A DNA stretch of 64,000 nt, taken from assembly GCA_023230565.1 (NCBI GenBank), contig JALNXD010000012.1:1-64000 (forward strand), written 5' to 3'. How positions within the stretch are numbered: the first letter of the stretch is position 1; the number at the start of each line of letters is the position of its first letter. Shown piece by piece: positions 25,118-34,134 of the stretch. The notes under the pieces were generated by a model. That model saw nothing but the letters and a program-made list of their open reading frames with translations, had not been told where the DNA came from and searched no databases. This stretch comes from Syntrophales bacterium (lineage in GTDB: Bacteria; Desulfobacterota; Syntrophia; Syntrophales; UBA2210). Both the position numbers and the translations under genes were made by a program.

Positions 25118-26845
25118 ATGCCGTCGCCATTACACTGGATACTGTCCAAGGGAGATAAGACTGTTCAGAAAGTTCTCGCCTCAGAGCTCGGCATCAATAC
25201 ACTTATCTCGCAGATTCTCATAAACAGAAATATCAGGACACCAGAGGAAGCAAAAAAATTCCTTTTTCCATCTCTAAAGGATTTGCACAATCCTTTTCTA
25301 ATGGAAGATATGGAGCGTGGAGTCCAGCGAGTTATAGAAGCAGTCGATACCAATCAAAATATAGTAGTGTACGGCGACTACGATGTCGACGGAATCACAT
25401 CTACTGTTATTCTCGTAAAATTTTTGAAAGAATTTCATGAGAACACAACATATTACATTCCGGACAGGATCGATGAGGGATATGGCCTTCATCAATCCGC
25501 TATCGATAGGCTGAAAAAAAACGGTGCTCAACTCATAATAACAGTTGATTGCGGGATATCAAATCACGAGGAGATTGCATATGCAAAGAGGCTGGGCATT
25601 GATACGATAATTCTTGATCATCATGAGGTCCCCGAAACGCTTCCGGCAGCAGCAGCGGCAATTAACCCGAACCGAAAAGACAGCTCCTTTCCTTTCCGCA
25701 ATCTGGCAGGTGTCGGCGTGGTCTTCAATTTTCTCGTCGCTCTCAGAGTAAATATGCGCAGGAGAGGATTCTGGAGAAATAAAGAATATCCCAATTTGAA
25801 GGCATATCTTGATCTTGTAGCGCTGGGTACAATCGGAGACATGATGCCTCTTGTTGATGAAAACAGGATATTTGTTAAAATCGGATTGTCGATGCTTGCC
25901 GAAGATAACCGCACCGGTCTGAAAGCTCTTAAACTCATAAGCGGCCTTGAAAATGAAACAGTCGATTCCGAATCGGCTGCTTTTAAATTGATTCCACGAA
26001 TAAATGCCGCAGGGCGAGTGGGGTCATCATACGATGCCGTAAAACTCCTCTTAAGTAATGATATGAAGGAATCGAATACTATAGCCGGTCGTCTTGATTC
26101 ATGCAATAGTAAGCGGCAGGAACTCGAACGAACGATCATCAATGAACTTCTTCAAAAAATAGATTCGGAAAAGGAACTTACAGGCCGTAACTGTTTTGTT
26201 TTTTCGTCACACAAATGGCATCCCGGAGTTATAGGTATAGTCGCATCAAAAATAGTAGAGCGCTATTACCGGCCTACTGTTCTGATAAGCATTAAAGACG
26301 GTATCGGAAGAGGATCAGCAAGAAGTATTGCCGAATATAACCTGTTCAAGGGATTGGAATCAAATTGCTCACAGCTGCTTCTGTCATTTGGAGGGCACCG
26401 GTACGCAGCAGGCATTTCTATACGAGAAGCTGACATCCAAGACTTCTCTCGCATATTGAGCGATGCTATCAAATCAGATATGGGTGAAGCAAAGTTTGTT
26501 CAGCAGACATTGATTGATGTAATGTGCAGGCTTGAAGATATAGATTACAATCTCCTTTCACAAATCGAGATGCTCGCGCCTTTCGGCAACAAGAATCCTG
26601 AACCGGTCTTTTGCGCCGAAAATATATGGGTAGAATCGCATACAACAGTGGGAAACAACCATCTCAGAATGTCGGTCAGCAACAGAAACATAGGATACGA
26701 CTCGATTTGGTTTAACCGTGGAGATCTCTTTGGAAGCCTTAGTGGATCCAAAGTAGGCATAGCCTTTACACCTCAAGTAAATCGGTGGAGAGGGGGAAGT
26801 AACATTCAACTTAAAATTAAAGATCTATCTTTGATGGATTCGTAA
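25118..26845 (+). CDS. recJ: Single-stranded-DNA-specific exonuclease RecJ
   Basis: 575-residue DHH-family nuclease digesting single-stranded DNA 5' to 3' in recombination and mismatch repair. Motifs: VVYGDYDVDGITSTV (motif I), ITVDCGISN (II), ILDHHEVPE (III, the DHH), LVALGTIGDMMPL (IV), and the DHHA1 part with HPGVIGIVASK and SFGGHRYAAGISI. The C-terminal OB domain runs from about residue 470. Length is typical. Confidence 0.95.
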   Translation: MPSPLHWILSKGDKTVQKVLASELGINTLISQILINRNIRTPEEAKKFLFPSLKDLHNPFLMEDMERGVQRVIEAVDTNQNIVVYGDYDVDGITSTVILVKFLKEFHENTTYYIPDRIDEGYGLHQSAIDRLKKNGAQLIITVDCGISNHEEIAYAKRLGIDTIILDHHEVPETLPAAAAAINPNRKDSSFPFRNLAGVGVVFNFLVALRVNMRRRGFWRNKEYPNLKAYLDLVALGTIGDMMPLVDENRIFVKIGLSMLAEDNRTGLKALKLISGLENETVDSESAAFKLIPRINAAGRVGSSYDAVKLLLSNDMKESNTIAGRLDSCNSKRQELERTIINELLQKIDSEKELTGRNCFVFSSHKWHPGVIGIVASKIVERYYRPTVLISIKDGIGRGSARSIAEYNLFKGLESNCSQLLLSFGGHRYAAGISIREADIQDFSRILSDAIKSDMGEAKFVQQTLIDVMCRLEDIDYNLLSQIEMLAPFGNKNPEPVFCAENIWVESHTTVGNNHLRMSVSNRNIGYDSIWFNRGDLFGSLSGSKVGIAFTPQVNRWRGGSNIQLKIKDLSLMDS

Positions 26846-27188
26846 ATAGCTTCTTATGCCTGCTGAACTGGCAATATAATTGGAAACACGCGAAACTTTC
26901 ACATACTTGTTCTTTGTACATCTACAGGCTTGAGATTTCAACCGCGAATCAGCTATGTTTCTGGTATCATACCGTCGGCGCGAAGCGGCCACCCCGGCTG
27001 TGTCTTGGCTGCCACGCTTTAACTCCGTTCATTTGCAGGCGGCAAAGAGCTTCTTGCGAAAGTTTGACAGTGTGTAAATATACAAGTAAAATCAGCGTTC
27101 TTCTGCCTTTTTTTCTTAAGTGTCTATTTGATTAATCCCTCTAGCCGTGATATAGTCCGATCGAAAAATCTATGGTCGTCAAAGAACG
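26846..27188. other. Intergenic region with a GC-rich island and the kinase promoter
   Basis: Most of the region is AT-rich like its surroundings, but about 26970-27060 is clearly GC-rich (for example GTCGGCGCGAAGCGGCC). No convincing reading frame covers it. It could be a remnant of foreign DNA or a structured RNA. The right end holds the promoter for the histidine kinase, listed separately. Confidence 0.4.
27128..27156 (+). promoter_or_regulatory. Promoter of the Cache histidine kinase
   Basis: TTGATT (27128-27133), a 17-base spacer and TATAGT (27151-27156) form a near-consensus sigma-70-type promoter, with the ATG of the kinase 32 bases downstream. Confidence 0.55.
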
Positions 27189-29267
27189 ATGAAAAACATT
27201 GAACGAATAATACGAAAAATTCTGCAAATGAATCTGCAAAAACGTCTTATTCTTGGTTTCCTCATTGCGACATGTCTTACAGGAGTTGTTGCCACAATCG
27301 TCGGAATACATCTCATCAACAAACATATTATTGGTGAAGTGCAGCGCAAAGTCGAACAGGATATCAATACCGCCCGTTTGATTTACAACAACAGCATCGA
27401 GAGAATAGTTTCCCAGATGCGATGGATAGAAGTAAGTTCTCCGTTTGAAGATATTATACGTGAAAGGGAATATGAAAAACTGGATTATTTTTCCGACCTT
27501 ATTCGAATTGATATCTCGCAAAACAGCAGGAACTTACTTGATATGTTATCTCTCGTGAATTCTTCCGGAGAGGTATTGTACCGCGCAGCGAATCCGGATT
27601 CCAGAGGAGACAGTGTCATGTCAGATCCGGTAATCAGACGCTGTATTGAAAAAGGTACTTTACAGGTGTCAACAGAGCTCATGTCAGTGGAAAAAGTTCT
27701 CCTGGAAAATCCTCTTCTTTCAGATAGAGTGAACATATCGTTAACGGAAACACCGCAGTCGATAAAAATTTCAGGGAAAAAGCTTTCTGACGCAATGGTA
27801 ATAAGGGTTGCCTGCCCTGTCCGAAGCGATTCCGGCGAAATGATAGGCGTACTGGCCGGAGGTTCAGTCGTCAACAAAGATTATGCAATTGTAGATAAAA
27901 TCAAGGAAACCGTGTATTCAAATGAGAAATACAAAGGTGTTGATATGGGTTTTGCCACCATATTTCAGAATGGCGTTCGTATATCGACCAATGTTATGGA
28001 CGAACATAAAAAACGAGCCATAGGAACTACTGTTTCGGAAGAGGTGTATCACACTGTAATTGAAGAAGGCAAAAACTGGATAGGAAGAGCATTTGTCGTG
28101 AACGATTGGTACATCAGTTCGTATAGCCCCATTTACGATATACACGGCTCTATAATAGGCATGCTGTACACGGGGATACTGGAGGCAAAGTACCGTGACC
28201 TCAAGACATCCGCAATGTGGATATTTCTCGGAATAACTTCTTTAGGCATTATTATATCCTTTTTCATATCATACACCTTCGGCAATACAATCATAGGCAG
28301 AATCAGACTATTGAAGGAAGCAACCGATGTAATTGCATCCGGCAATCTCGACTATAAGCTGGGATGCAGCCGTTTTTCCGGTTTCGACATGCTCGATGAA
28401 GCTTTTAACAATATGACAAAATCATTAAAAGACAGAGACGACAGGCTCAAAAAAGTATTTCAGCAGCTGACGAAAACAGAGCGTCTTGCCGCCCTCGGAC
28501 AGATAGCAGCCGGTGTTGCGCATGAAATTAACAATCCTCTTGGCGGAATTCTCCTTTACAGCAATCTTGTACTTGAAGAACTGGATGACAACAAAAAAAA
28601 CCTTCGTCATAATATAGAGAAAATAATTTATCAAACGAACCGATGTAAGGAAATCGTTCAAAATCTTCTGGACTTTTCAAGAACCCCTTCAGGGGAGTTT
28701 CTTCCTTTTCAGATCAATTCAATTATTCATACCTCTTTGAATCTGCTTAAAGATCAATCAATGTTTCTCGGAATAGAAATAGAAACAAGACTTGCGGAAA
28801 ATCTTCCGGACATACTGGGAGACCGGTGGCGGCTCGAGCAAGTTTTTCTGAATCTATTTGTCAATGCGGCAGATGCAATGAATGGCCAGGGACATCTCAA
28901 GGTCGAAACAAAATTGATAAAGCGATACAGCCATGATGATGAAACGACGGAGGGAATGGAAACAGAAAAAGTGTGCCTCCTGACAAGCACAAATACTGTA
29001 AAAATAACCGTATCTGATACAGGAAAAGGTATTGACAAAAACTATCTTCCCCATATTTTTGAACCATTTTTCACAACCAAAGAACCAGGGAAAGGCACTG
29101 GATTAGGGCTTTCCATCGCATATGGAATAATAAAAAAATATAATGGATTTATCGATGTCGAAAGCGAAAACGGAATGGGAACGACAGTTACTATGTATCT
29201 TCCTGCACAGGACGGATCCATGGAACAAATTGATTGGGCAAATAGTGAAGAGCGGTACATCGGCTGA
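27189..29267 (+). CDS. Membrane sensor histidine kinase with Cache and HAMP domains
   Basis: 692 residues. A first membrane helix (about 19-43) is followed by a long periplasmic Cache-type ligand-binding region (about 45-335), which ends in IGMLYTGILEAKYRD, a second membrane helix (about 343-365), a HAMP domain, and a kinase core. The H-box is AAGVAHEINNPLGGILL with the phospho-accepting His; the ATPase part has NLFVNAADAM (N box), VSDTGKGIDKNYLPHIFEPF (G1/F) and GKGTGLGLSIAYGI (G2). It would autophosphorylate in response to an extracytoplasmic small molecule. The receiver protein at 29474 and the receiver-kinase at 29877 are likely partners. Confidence 0.92.
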   Translation: MKNIERIIRKILQMNLQKRLILGFLIATCLTGVVATIVGIHLINKHIIGEVQRKVEQDINTARLIYNNSIERIVSQMRWIEVSSPFEDIIREREYEKLDYFSDLIRIDISQNSRNLLDMLSLVNSSGEVLYRAANPDSRGDSVMSDPVIRRCIEKGTLQVSTELMSVEKVLLENPLLSDRVNISLTETPQSIKISGKKLSDAMVIRVACPVRSDSGEMIGVLAGGSVVNKDYAIVDKIKETVYSNEKYKGVDMGFATIFQNGVRISTNVMDEHKKRAIGTTVSEEVYHTVIEEGKNWIGRAFVVNDWYISSYSPIYDIHGSIIGMLYTGILEAKYRDLKTSAMWIFLGITSLGIIISFFISYTFGNTIIGRIRLLKEATDVIASGNLDYKLGCSRFSGFDMLDEAFNNMTKSLKDRDDRLKKVFQQLTKTERLAALGQIAAGVAHEINNPLGGILLYSNLVLEELDDNKKNLRHNIEKIIYQTNRCKEIVQNLLDFSRTPSGEFLPFQINSIIHTSLNLLKDQSMFLGIEIETRLAENLPDILGDRWRLEQVFLNLFVNAADAMNGQGHLKVETKLIKRYSHDDETTEGMETEKVCLLTSTNTVKITVSDTGKGIDKNYLPHIFEPFFTTKEPGKGTGLGLSIAYGIIKKYNGFIDVESENGMGTTVTMYLPAQDGSMEQIDWANSEERYIG

Positions 29268-29345
29268 GACAATGTGGAGGTTTTTTCGAAACGTCATACC
29301 GGTTTCAAATGCATTTAACACAATCTGAAAGGCGAGAAGAAAATA

Positions 29346-29374
29346 TTGACTTCATAAATACGGACCGGTAGTAT
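29346..29374 (+). promoter_or_regulatory. Promoter ahead of the receiver-protein gene
   Basis: TTGACT (29346-29351), 17-base spacer, TAGTAT (29369-29374). It lies in the 206-base gap between the kinase and the stand-alone receiver gene, so the downstream genes can be expressed apart from the kinase. Confidence 0.45.
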
Positions 29375-29473
29375 CAAGCACTAGAAGGAATTTCGCACGT
29401 GTGCATTTTTTCAGGTTTATTTATGAGCAGTGCAAATGAGAACTTAATTCAGTACGCCCGGAGGTAATTGCAA

Positions 29474-29866
29474 ATGGCAACGGAAATAAAAAAGAAAGTA
29501 CTCCTTGTTGATGACGACAAGGATTTTCTCACGGCTACGAAACTGATACTGGAAAAAGGAGGCTATGAGGTTGCCCTGGCGGAAGATGGAAAAGCCGGCG
29601 TCGAAATGGCTGAGAAAGAAAAACCCGATCTCGCCATTATCGATATGATGATGGAAACGTGGGGTGAAGGATTTTCGGTAATCTCCAAAATCAGAGGATT
29701 GGAGACTGGTAAAAAAATGCCTCTCATAGTCTTAAGCTCCGTTGATCTTCAAGGTCCTTACCAATCTTTCGAGCCATCGGAAGAGTTTCCGAAAGTAAAT
29801 ATGATTTTGCAGAAACCTGTAAAAGCGGAAGATCTTCTTAAATTTATAAGAGACCTCACAACTTGA
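29474..29866 (+). CDS. Single-domain response regulator
   Basis: 130-residue CheY-like receiver with no output domain. The acidic pair is in VLLVDDDKDFL, the phospho-acceptor Asp in LAIIDMMMETWGEGF, the Thr/Ser switch near LIVLSSVD, and the Lys in ILQKPVKAEDL. An insertion (about residues 95-105, QGPYQSFEPSEEFPK) lengthens the beta4-alpha4 loop, as in receivers seen beside redox genes in sulfate reducers. ATG at 29474 is preferred to a TTG at 29468 because GGAGG sits ten bases upstream. Confidence 0.9.
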   Translation: MATEIKKKVLLVDDDKDFLTATKLILEKGGYEVALAEDGKAGVEMAEKEKPDLAIIDMMMETWGEGFSVISKIRGLETGKKMPLIVLSSVDLQGPYQSFEPSEEFPKVNMILQKPVKAEDLLKFIRDLTT

Positions 29867-29876
29867 TTGGCTCGTC

Positions 29877-30974
29877 ATGTCGGAAAAGCCAAATTCAGAA
29901 CATATTCTCATTATAGATGATGAAGAATCTATAAGGGACGGCTGCAAGCAGGCGCTGGAAAGATTCGGGTTTCATGTGCTTTCTGCATCTGATGGTCAGG
30001 AGGGAATCAGAATTGCAAGGGAACTGCATCCTGCAATTGCGTTTGTTGATCTCAAGATGCCTTCTGTTTCGGGAATGGAAGTAATCGAAATATTATCAAA
30101 AGATATCGAGGATATTGTCCTCATAGTAATTACAGGATATGCATCGATCCTTTCTGCCGTTGAATCTCTGAAGAAGGGAGCCTATGACTATATTCCCAAA
30201 CCCTTTACTCCCGATCAGCTGAGGGCAGTTGCGCGCAGGGCATTGGAGCATAGAAACCTTAAGATCGAGGCCAAAAAGTTAAAAGAAGAAAAAGAGCAGA
30301 TTGAGCGTAATTTTATTACATTTGTCAGTCATGAAATGAGGTCTCCGCTGGCTACTATTCAACAGTATATGGAGGCCTTGAGAGTTGTGAGCGGAGATTG
30401 TCTCGGAACCGAAGCATTCGATATTGTAGAAAGATGCACCAAACGCATACAGAACCTGGAAGCGCTGGTTGAGCACTGGCTTGACCTGAGCCGGATAGAA
30501 AATGGAACTTTTGCCGTTGACAGAGAACCTGTCGACCTTCACTCTGTTGTTGAAAAAGCAGTAGACGAAATGTCTCATCTTTGTCAGATTCGAGGCATTT
30601 CAGTAATAACGAACTTTCCTGATGTTCAGCCGAAAATTGAAGGAGATAAAGAAAGCCTTATAAGGGTTCTTATAAATATAATCGGAAATGCAACAAAATA
30701 TACGCCGAGCGGTGGTACCATCTCTATAGGAATCAGCTATGATGATCACTATGTTAAACTTTCTGTAAAGGATACAGGCTCGGGAATTCCGAAAGAAAAG
30801 CTTCCCTTCATTTTTGAGCCTTTTTACCGTGCAGGAGGTAAAGAAGAAAGGCAGAGAGGATCAGGACTCGGACTTACTTTTTGTAAAAGAATCATGGAGG
30901 CACACGGCGGAGCAATCAGCGTGAATTCGGAAGAAGGTAGAGGAACGACATTTATACTGACATTCCCCCGATAG
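29877..30974 (+). CDS. Receiver-histidine kinase fusion (soluble hybrid)
   Basis: 365-residue cytoplasmic protein: receiver domain at about residues 9-125 (ILIIDDEESIRDG, acceptor Asp in AFVDLKMPSVSG, Lys in YDYIPKPFTPDQL), a charged helical linker, a HisKA domain with NFITFVSHEMRSPLATIQQY, and a HATPase domain with IGNATKYTPSGG, VKDTGSGIPKEKLPF and GSGLGLTFCKRI. No membrane segment is present. It is preceded by ten bases from the single receiver gene. It is probably an intermediate in a relay fed by the membrane kinase upstream. Confidence 0.92.
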   Translation: MSEKPNSEHILIIDDEESIRDGCKQALERFGFHVLSASDGQEGIRIARELHPAIAFVDLKMPSVSGMEVIEILSKDIEDIVLIVITGYASILSAVESLKKGAYDYIPKPFTPDQLRAVARRALEHRNLKIEAKKLKEEKEQIERNFITFVSHEMRSPLATIQQYMEALRVVSGDCLGTEAFDIVERCTKRIQNLEALVEHWLDLSRIENGTFAVDREPVDLHSVVEKAVDEMSHLCQIRGISVITNFPDVQPKIEGDKESLIRVLINIIGNATKYTPSGGTISIGISYDDHYVKLSVKDTGSGIPKEKLPFIFEPFYRAGGKEERQRGSGLGLTFCKRIMEAHGGAISVNSEEGRGTTFILTFPR

Positions 30975-31001
30975 ACGTGTGAATGGAGGGCAGCCCTGAA
31001 T

Positions 31002-31211
31002 ATGTTCGACACAAAAGATTATGAATTCCATAAAAAAGACTGTCCCGAATTTTGTTTTATATGCAAAAGACCTTCGGAAAAATTCTTCATTATGCGCCAG
31101 ATTAAAAGCATGAAGATGGTTCATCTTTGTGAACATTGCATGCTCAGCCATCTTTCCGAATACTACCTTGATAACACCCGGCCCTGGCTGGGAAAGGATT
31201 TTTATAAATAA
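31002..31211 (+). CDS. Small Cys-rich (zinc-ribbon-like) protein
   Basis: 69-residue protein with two Cys pairs, CFICKRPSEKF and LCEHCMLSHL, spaced like a treble-clef or zinc-ribbon site, and several His residues. GGAGGG lies 11 bases before the ATG, and it begins 27 bases after the receiver-kinase gene, so it is probably part of the same unit. I do not recognise a named family; a role as accessory to the relay is only inference. Confidence 0.65.
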   Translation: MFDTKDYEFHKKDCPEFCFICKRPSEKFFIMRQIKSMKMVHLCEHCMLSHLSEYYLDNTRPWLGKDFYK

Positions 31212-31301
31212 AAGTATCTATTCATCAGGCCCTCTGAAGAAAATTCATTTCTTCGACTTCCGGACACTTTACCATAAGTGAGATGAAGTGTGCAGTTCTA
31301 C

Positions 31302-32105
31302 CTACAGCCATCGTTTCCTTCTTTTATAAGACTTTACATTCTCGTATGATTTTTTATCTCCTGAAGCGGCCATTCCCAGATAAAATTCCTTGACATCCGG
31401 GTTTTCTTTAAGATCTGCTGCAGATCCTTCCATAACGATTTTACCATTCTCCATGACATAGCCATAATGAGCGATCTGAAGAGCCATATTGGCATTTTGT
31501 TCAACCAGTACTATCGTCGTCTTCTGTTCTTCATTGATTCTCTTGATAATTTTAAATATCTCCCTTACGATGAGCGGCGCGAGACCAAGAGACGGTTCAT
31601 CCAGAAGAAGTAATTGCGGGTGGGCCATGAGCGCTCTTCCCATTACAAGCATCTGCAACTCTCCTCCGGAACAGTATCCGGCTAAAGATTTTTTTCTCTT
31701 TTTTAAAGCGGGGAAATAGTTGTAAATTAATTCCATGTCATTCTTGTAAGGCTTGCCCCATCGAGTCGCAGTACCTACTCGCAGATTTTCCTCAATCGTC
31801 AGATATTTAAAAGGTTGTCTGCCTTCAAGCACCTGGATAATACCCATCCGCGTGATTGCTTCAGGTGACAGATTCTGAATTTTAGATCTCCGAAATTCAA
31901 TCGTTCCGTCAGTGACCTCGCCATTTTCCGGTTTTAGGAGACCTGAAATAGCTTTCAGGGTCGTTGTTTTTCCCGCCCCGTTACTCCCAAGCAGTGATAC
32001 TATCGCTCCTTCCTGTACGGAGAGGGAAACCCCTTTGAGCACTTGAATCACATCAGAATACACGACACTGATATTATTTAACTGAAGCATGAATGGTTTT
32101 TCCAT
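31302..32105 (-). CDS. livF: Liv-type ABC transporter, ATPase LivF
   Basis: 267-residue ATPase. Walker A is LLGSNGAGKTTTLKAISG, the signature is YCSGGELQMLVMGRALMAHP, and Walker B is LLLLDEPSLGLAPLI. It belongs to the LivF class of the branched-chain/aromatic hydrophobic amino acid transport family. A basic tail of about 25 residues extends past the usual end. It is the last gene of the operon at 38.1-31.3 kb. Confidence 0.92.
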   Translation of the reverse strand: MEKPFMLQLNNISVVYSDVIQVLKGVSLSVQEGAIVSLLGSNGAGKTTTLKAISGLLKPENGEVTDGTIEFRRSKIQNLSPEAITRMGIIQVLEGRQPFKYLTIEENLRVGTATRWGKPYKNDMELIYNYFPALKKRKKSLAGYCSGGELQMLVMGRALMAHPQLLLLDEPSLGLAPLIVREIFKIIKRINEEQKTTIVLVEQNANMALQIAHYGYVMENGKIVMEGSAADLKENPDVKEFYLGMAASGDKKSYENVKSYKRRKRWL

Positions 32106-32120
32106 AACAATAGCCTTTCC

Positions 32121-33197
32121 TTAATATGAAAATGGCCATAAGCGAAAGCTTGAACGGATGATTCTCCATACTTCAGCAATTCCTCTAGGCTCAAAAATTA
32201 TGAACAGTACTATTGCTCCGCCAAAAGCAAGCTCCCGAAGAGGCGCCAGCGTTAACTCTATTCCTTCGAGAATTCCCGCGTTCATGAGAAAATCCGTAAT
32301 CCAGCGGAGTCCCTCATTTAATGAAGTGATAAAAACAGCACCGAAGATGCTTCCGGAAATGCTGCCCAATCCTCCGATGATCACCATGGCGATATATTCG
32401 ACGGAAAGCGCCAGAGTAAAAGGTTCCGCCGAAATGCTTGTCATATAAAAAGCCCATAATCCGCCGGCGAGTCCCGCATAAAAGGAACTTATGCCGAATG
32501 AAAGAATTTTGTAGCGAAAAATCGGGATTCCCATGCCCTCAGCAGCACGATCGTTATCGCGGATTGCGATAAATGCTCTGCCGTAACGAGTTCTCATGAT
32601 GTTAACGGCAATAAGGACCATCGCTATTAAAAAGATGTAGGATGCAAAAAAATATTTGACATCCCCATCGAGTGTAAATCCGAATATGGAGGGGGGAGGA
32701 AGAACAATCCCCATTGTTCCTTTTGTCAGGCTTTCCCAGTGAATAAGAACGTATTCGATAATAAATTGGCCTGCGAGAGTCGCTATGGTCAGATACAAAC
32801 CTTTTAGCCGTCCGGATGGTAAACCGAACACCATCCCGACAAATGCAGTTACAAATCCTGCCGAGATTACCGCAGCAAGAAATGGAAAGTGATAATCAGT
32901 TGCCAAAATAGCCGCCGCATAGGCGCCTACGCCGAAAAAGGCGCCATGTCCAAGCGATATCTGGCCGGTAAAACCGATCAGTATGTTTAGGCCCAAGGCT
33001 GCAATTGATGTTATTGCAATTAAATTCAATACATATATAGTATACGGCCCGCACAGCCAGGGTGCCAGAATAAAGAAAAGCACAAGTCCTGCTGCGGTGC
33101 AGATTCTTCCGAAATCGGTTTCGAATATTTTAAGCTCATCCTTATAATTTTCAAAATAGTTACCGCATGGATGAAATACCGGCCTCTTGATTTTCAT
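32121..33197 (-). CDS. livM: Liv-type ABC transporter, permease LivM
   Basis: 358-residue permease with about nine membrane segments and the family core NILIGFTGQISLGHGAFFGV, plus the cytoplasmic coupling motif RTRYGRAFIAIRDNDRAAEG. It pairs with LivH to form the channel. Gap to livF is 15 bases and to livH 28 bases. AGAGGAAGG lies upstream of the ATG. Confidence 0.93.
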   Translation of the reverse strand: MKIKRPVFHPCGNYFENYKDELKIFETDFGRICTAAGLVLFFILAPWLCGPYTIYVLNLIAITSIAALGLNILIGFTGQISLGHGAFFGVGAYAAAILATDYHFPFLAAVISAGFVTAFVGMVFGLPSGRLKGLYLTIATLAGQFIIEYVLIHWESLTKGTMGIVLPPPSIFGFTLDGDVKYFFASYIFLIAMVLIAVNIMRTRYGRAFIAIRDNDRAAEGMGIPIFRYKILSFGISSFYAGLAGGLWAFYMTSISAEPFTLALSVEYIAMVIIGGLGSISGSIFGAVFITSLNEGLRWITDFLMNAGILEGIELTLAPLRELAFGGAIVLFIIFEPRGIAEVWRIIRSSFRLWPFSY

Positions 33198-33225
33198 TGT
33201 GATTGTTGCCTTCCTCTGTAAAAAT

Positions 33226-34104
33226 TCATACCCGCTCGATTTCGACCAGGCCGAAAAGACCGTAAGGCCTTACCATAAGGATGAAAATAAGAAAGATGTA
33301 GGGGACTACGTCGCGCAATGACGGTGAAATATAGCCTCCGGTAAAGGTTTCCAGAAGGCCGATAATAAGAGCTGCGATTATTGCACCGCCGATGCTGTCC
33401 AGACCGCCTAAAATTACGACAGGAAATACCTTCAATCCCACGGCTGAAAGATCGTGTACATTGATCCCGTTGATTACTCCGAGCACAATACCGCTCATAC
33501 TCGCCACAAGTGCCGCAATAGCCCATGAAAGAGCGAATACCCTCCTCACATGAACACCCAGGGACATGGCTGCGGGCTGATTATCCGCGACTGATCTCAT
33601 ATAAATTCCCTGTGAAGAATATTTAAAAAAGAGTCCAAAAATGACAAGAAACACCAGTCCTGTAAATATTGCGGTAATATATACCGGAGGAACTACTATA
33701 TTTCCAAGATCAAGTGTAAGCCAGGCTGGAAGAAAATCAGGATATATGTAAAGATTTCCTCCCCAGACAAGCAGCATGAATCCCTTCATCATGGCAGCCA
33801 GTCCTACTGTGAGCATAATCACATAGATAAGCGGTTCCCCTATGAGCGGTCTCAAGAAAAGTCTTTCAATTACAAAGCCGAGAATGAAGCTGCCGAGCAG
33901 TGAAACCAGGAAGGCGACAGGCACGGGCAATTCGGCCCAGGTCACCAGTGTAAGAAAGATATAGGCTCCGAGGGCAAGCATTTCACCGTGAGCAAAATTC
34001 AGCACGCTCGAAGATTTGAAAATCATAACGAAACCCATGGCCGCCAAACCATAGAGGAAACCAATGCTAATACCGTTTATCAATAATTGAAGAAAAAAAT
34101 CCAT
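33226..34104 (-). CDS. livH: Liv-type ABC transporter, permease LivH
   Basis: 292-residue permease with about eight membrane segments; landmarks are NGISIGFLYGLAAMGFVMIF at the start and the AVADNQ-like coupling helix (MRSVADNQPAAMSLGV). GAGAGGC precedes the ATG. It follows the AMP-forming ligase gene and precedes livM. Confidence 0.93.
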   Translation of the reverse strand: MDFFLQLLINGISIGFLYGLAAMGFVMIFKSSSVLNFAHGEMLALGAYIFLTLVTWAELPVPVAFLVSLLGSFILGFVIERLFLRPLIGEPLIYVIMLTVGLAAMMKGFMLLVWGGNLYIYPDFLPAWLTLDLGNIVVPPVYITAIFTGLVFLVIFGLFFKYSSQGIYMRSVADNQPAAMSLGVHVRRVFALSWAIAALVASMSGIVLGVINGINVHDLSAVGLKVFPVVILGGLDSIGGAIIAALIIGLLETFTGGYISPSLRDVVPYIFLIFILMVRPYGLFGLVEIERV

Positions 34105-34134
34105 TTCTAGCCTCTCGCCTTAAGTGATCTTCTT

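Noticed and set aside
31236..31254. GAAGAAA/TTTCTTC hairpin after the Cys-rich protein gene as terminator
   Set aside because: AT-rich stem with no T-run; not convincing as an intrinsic terminator.
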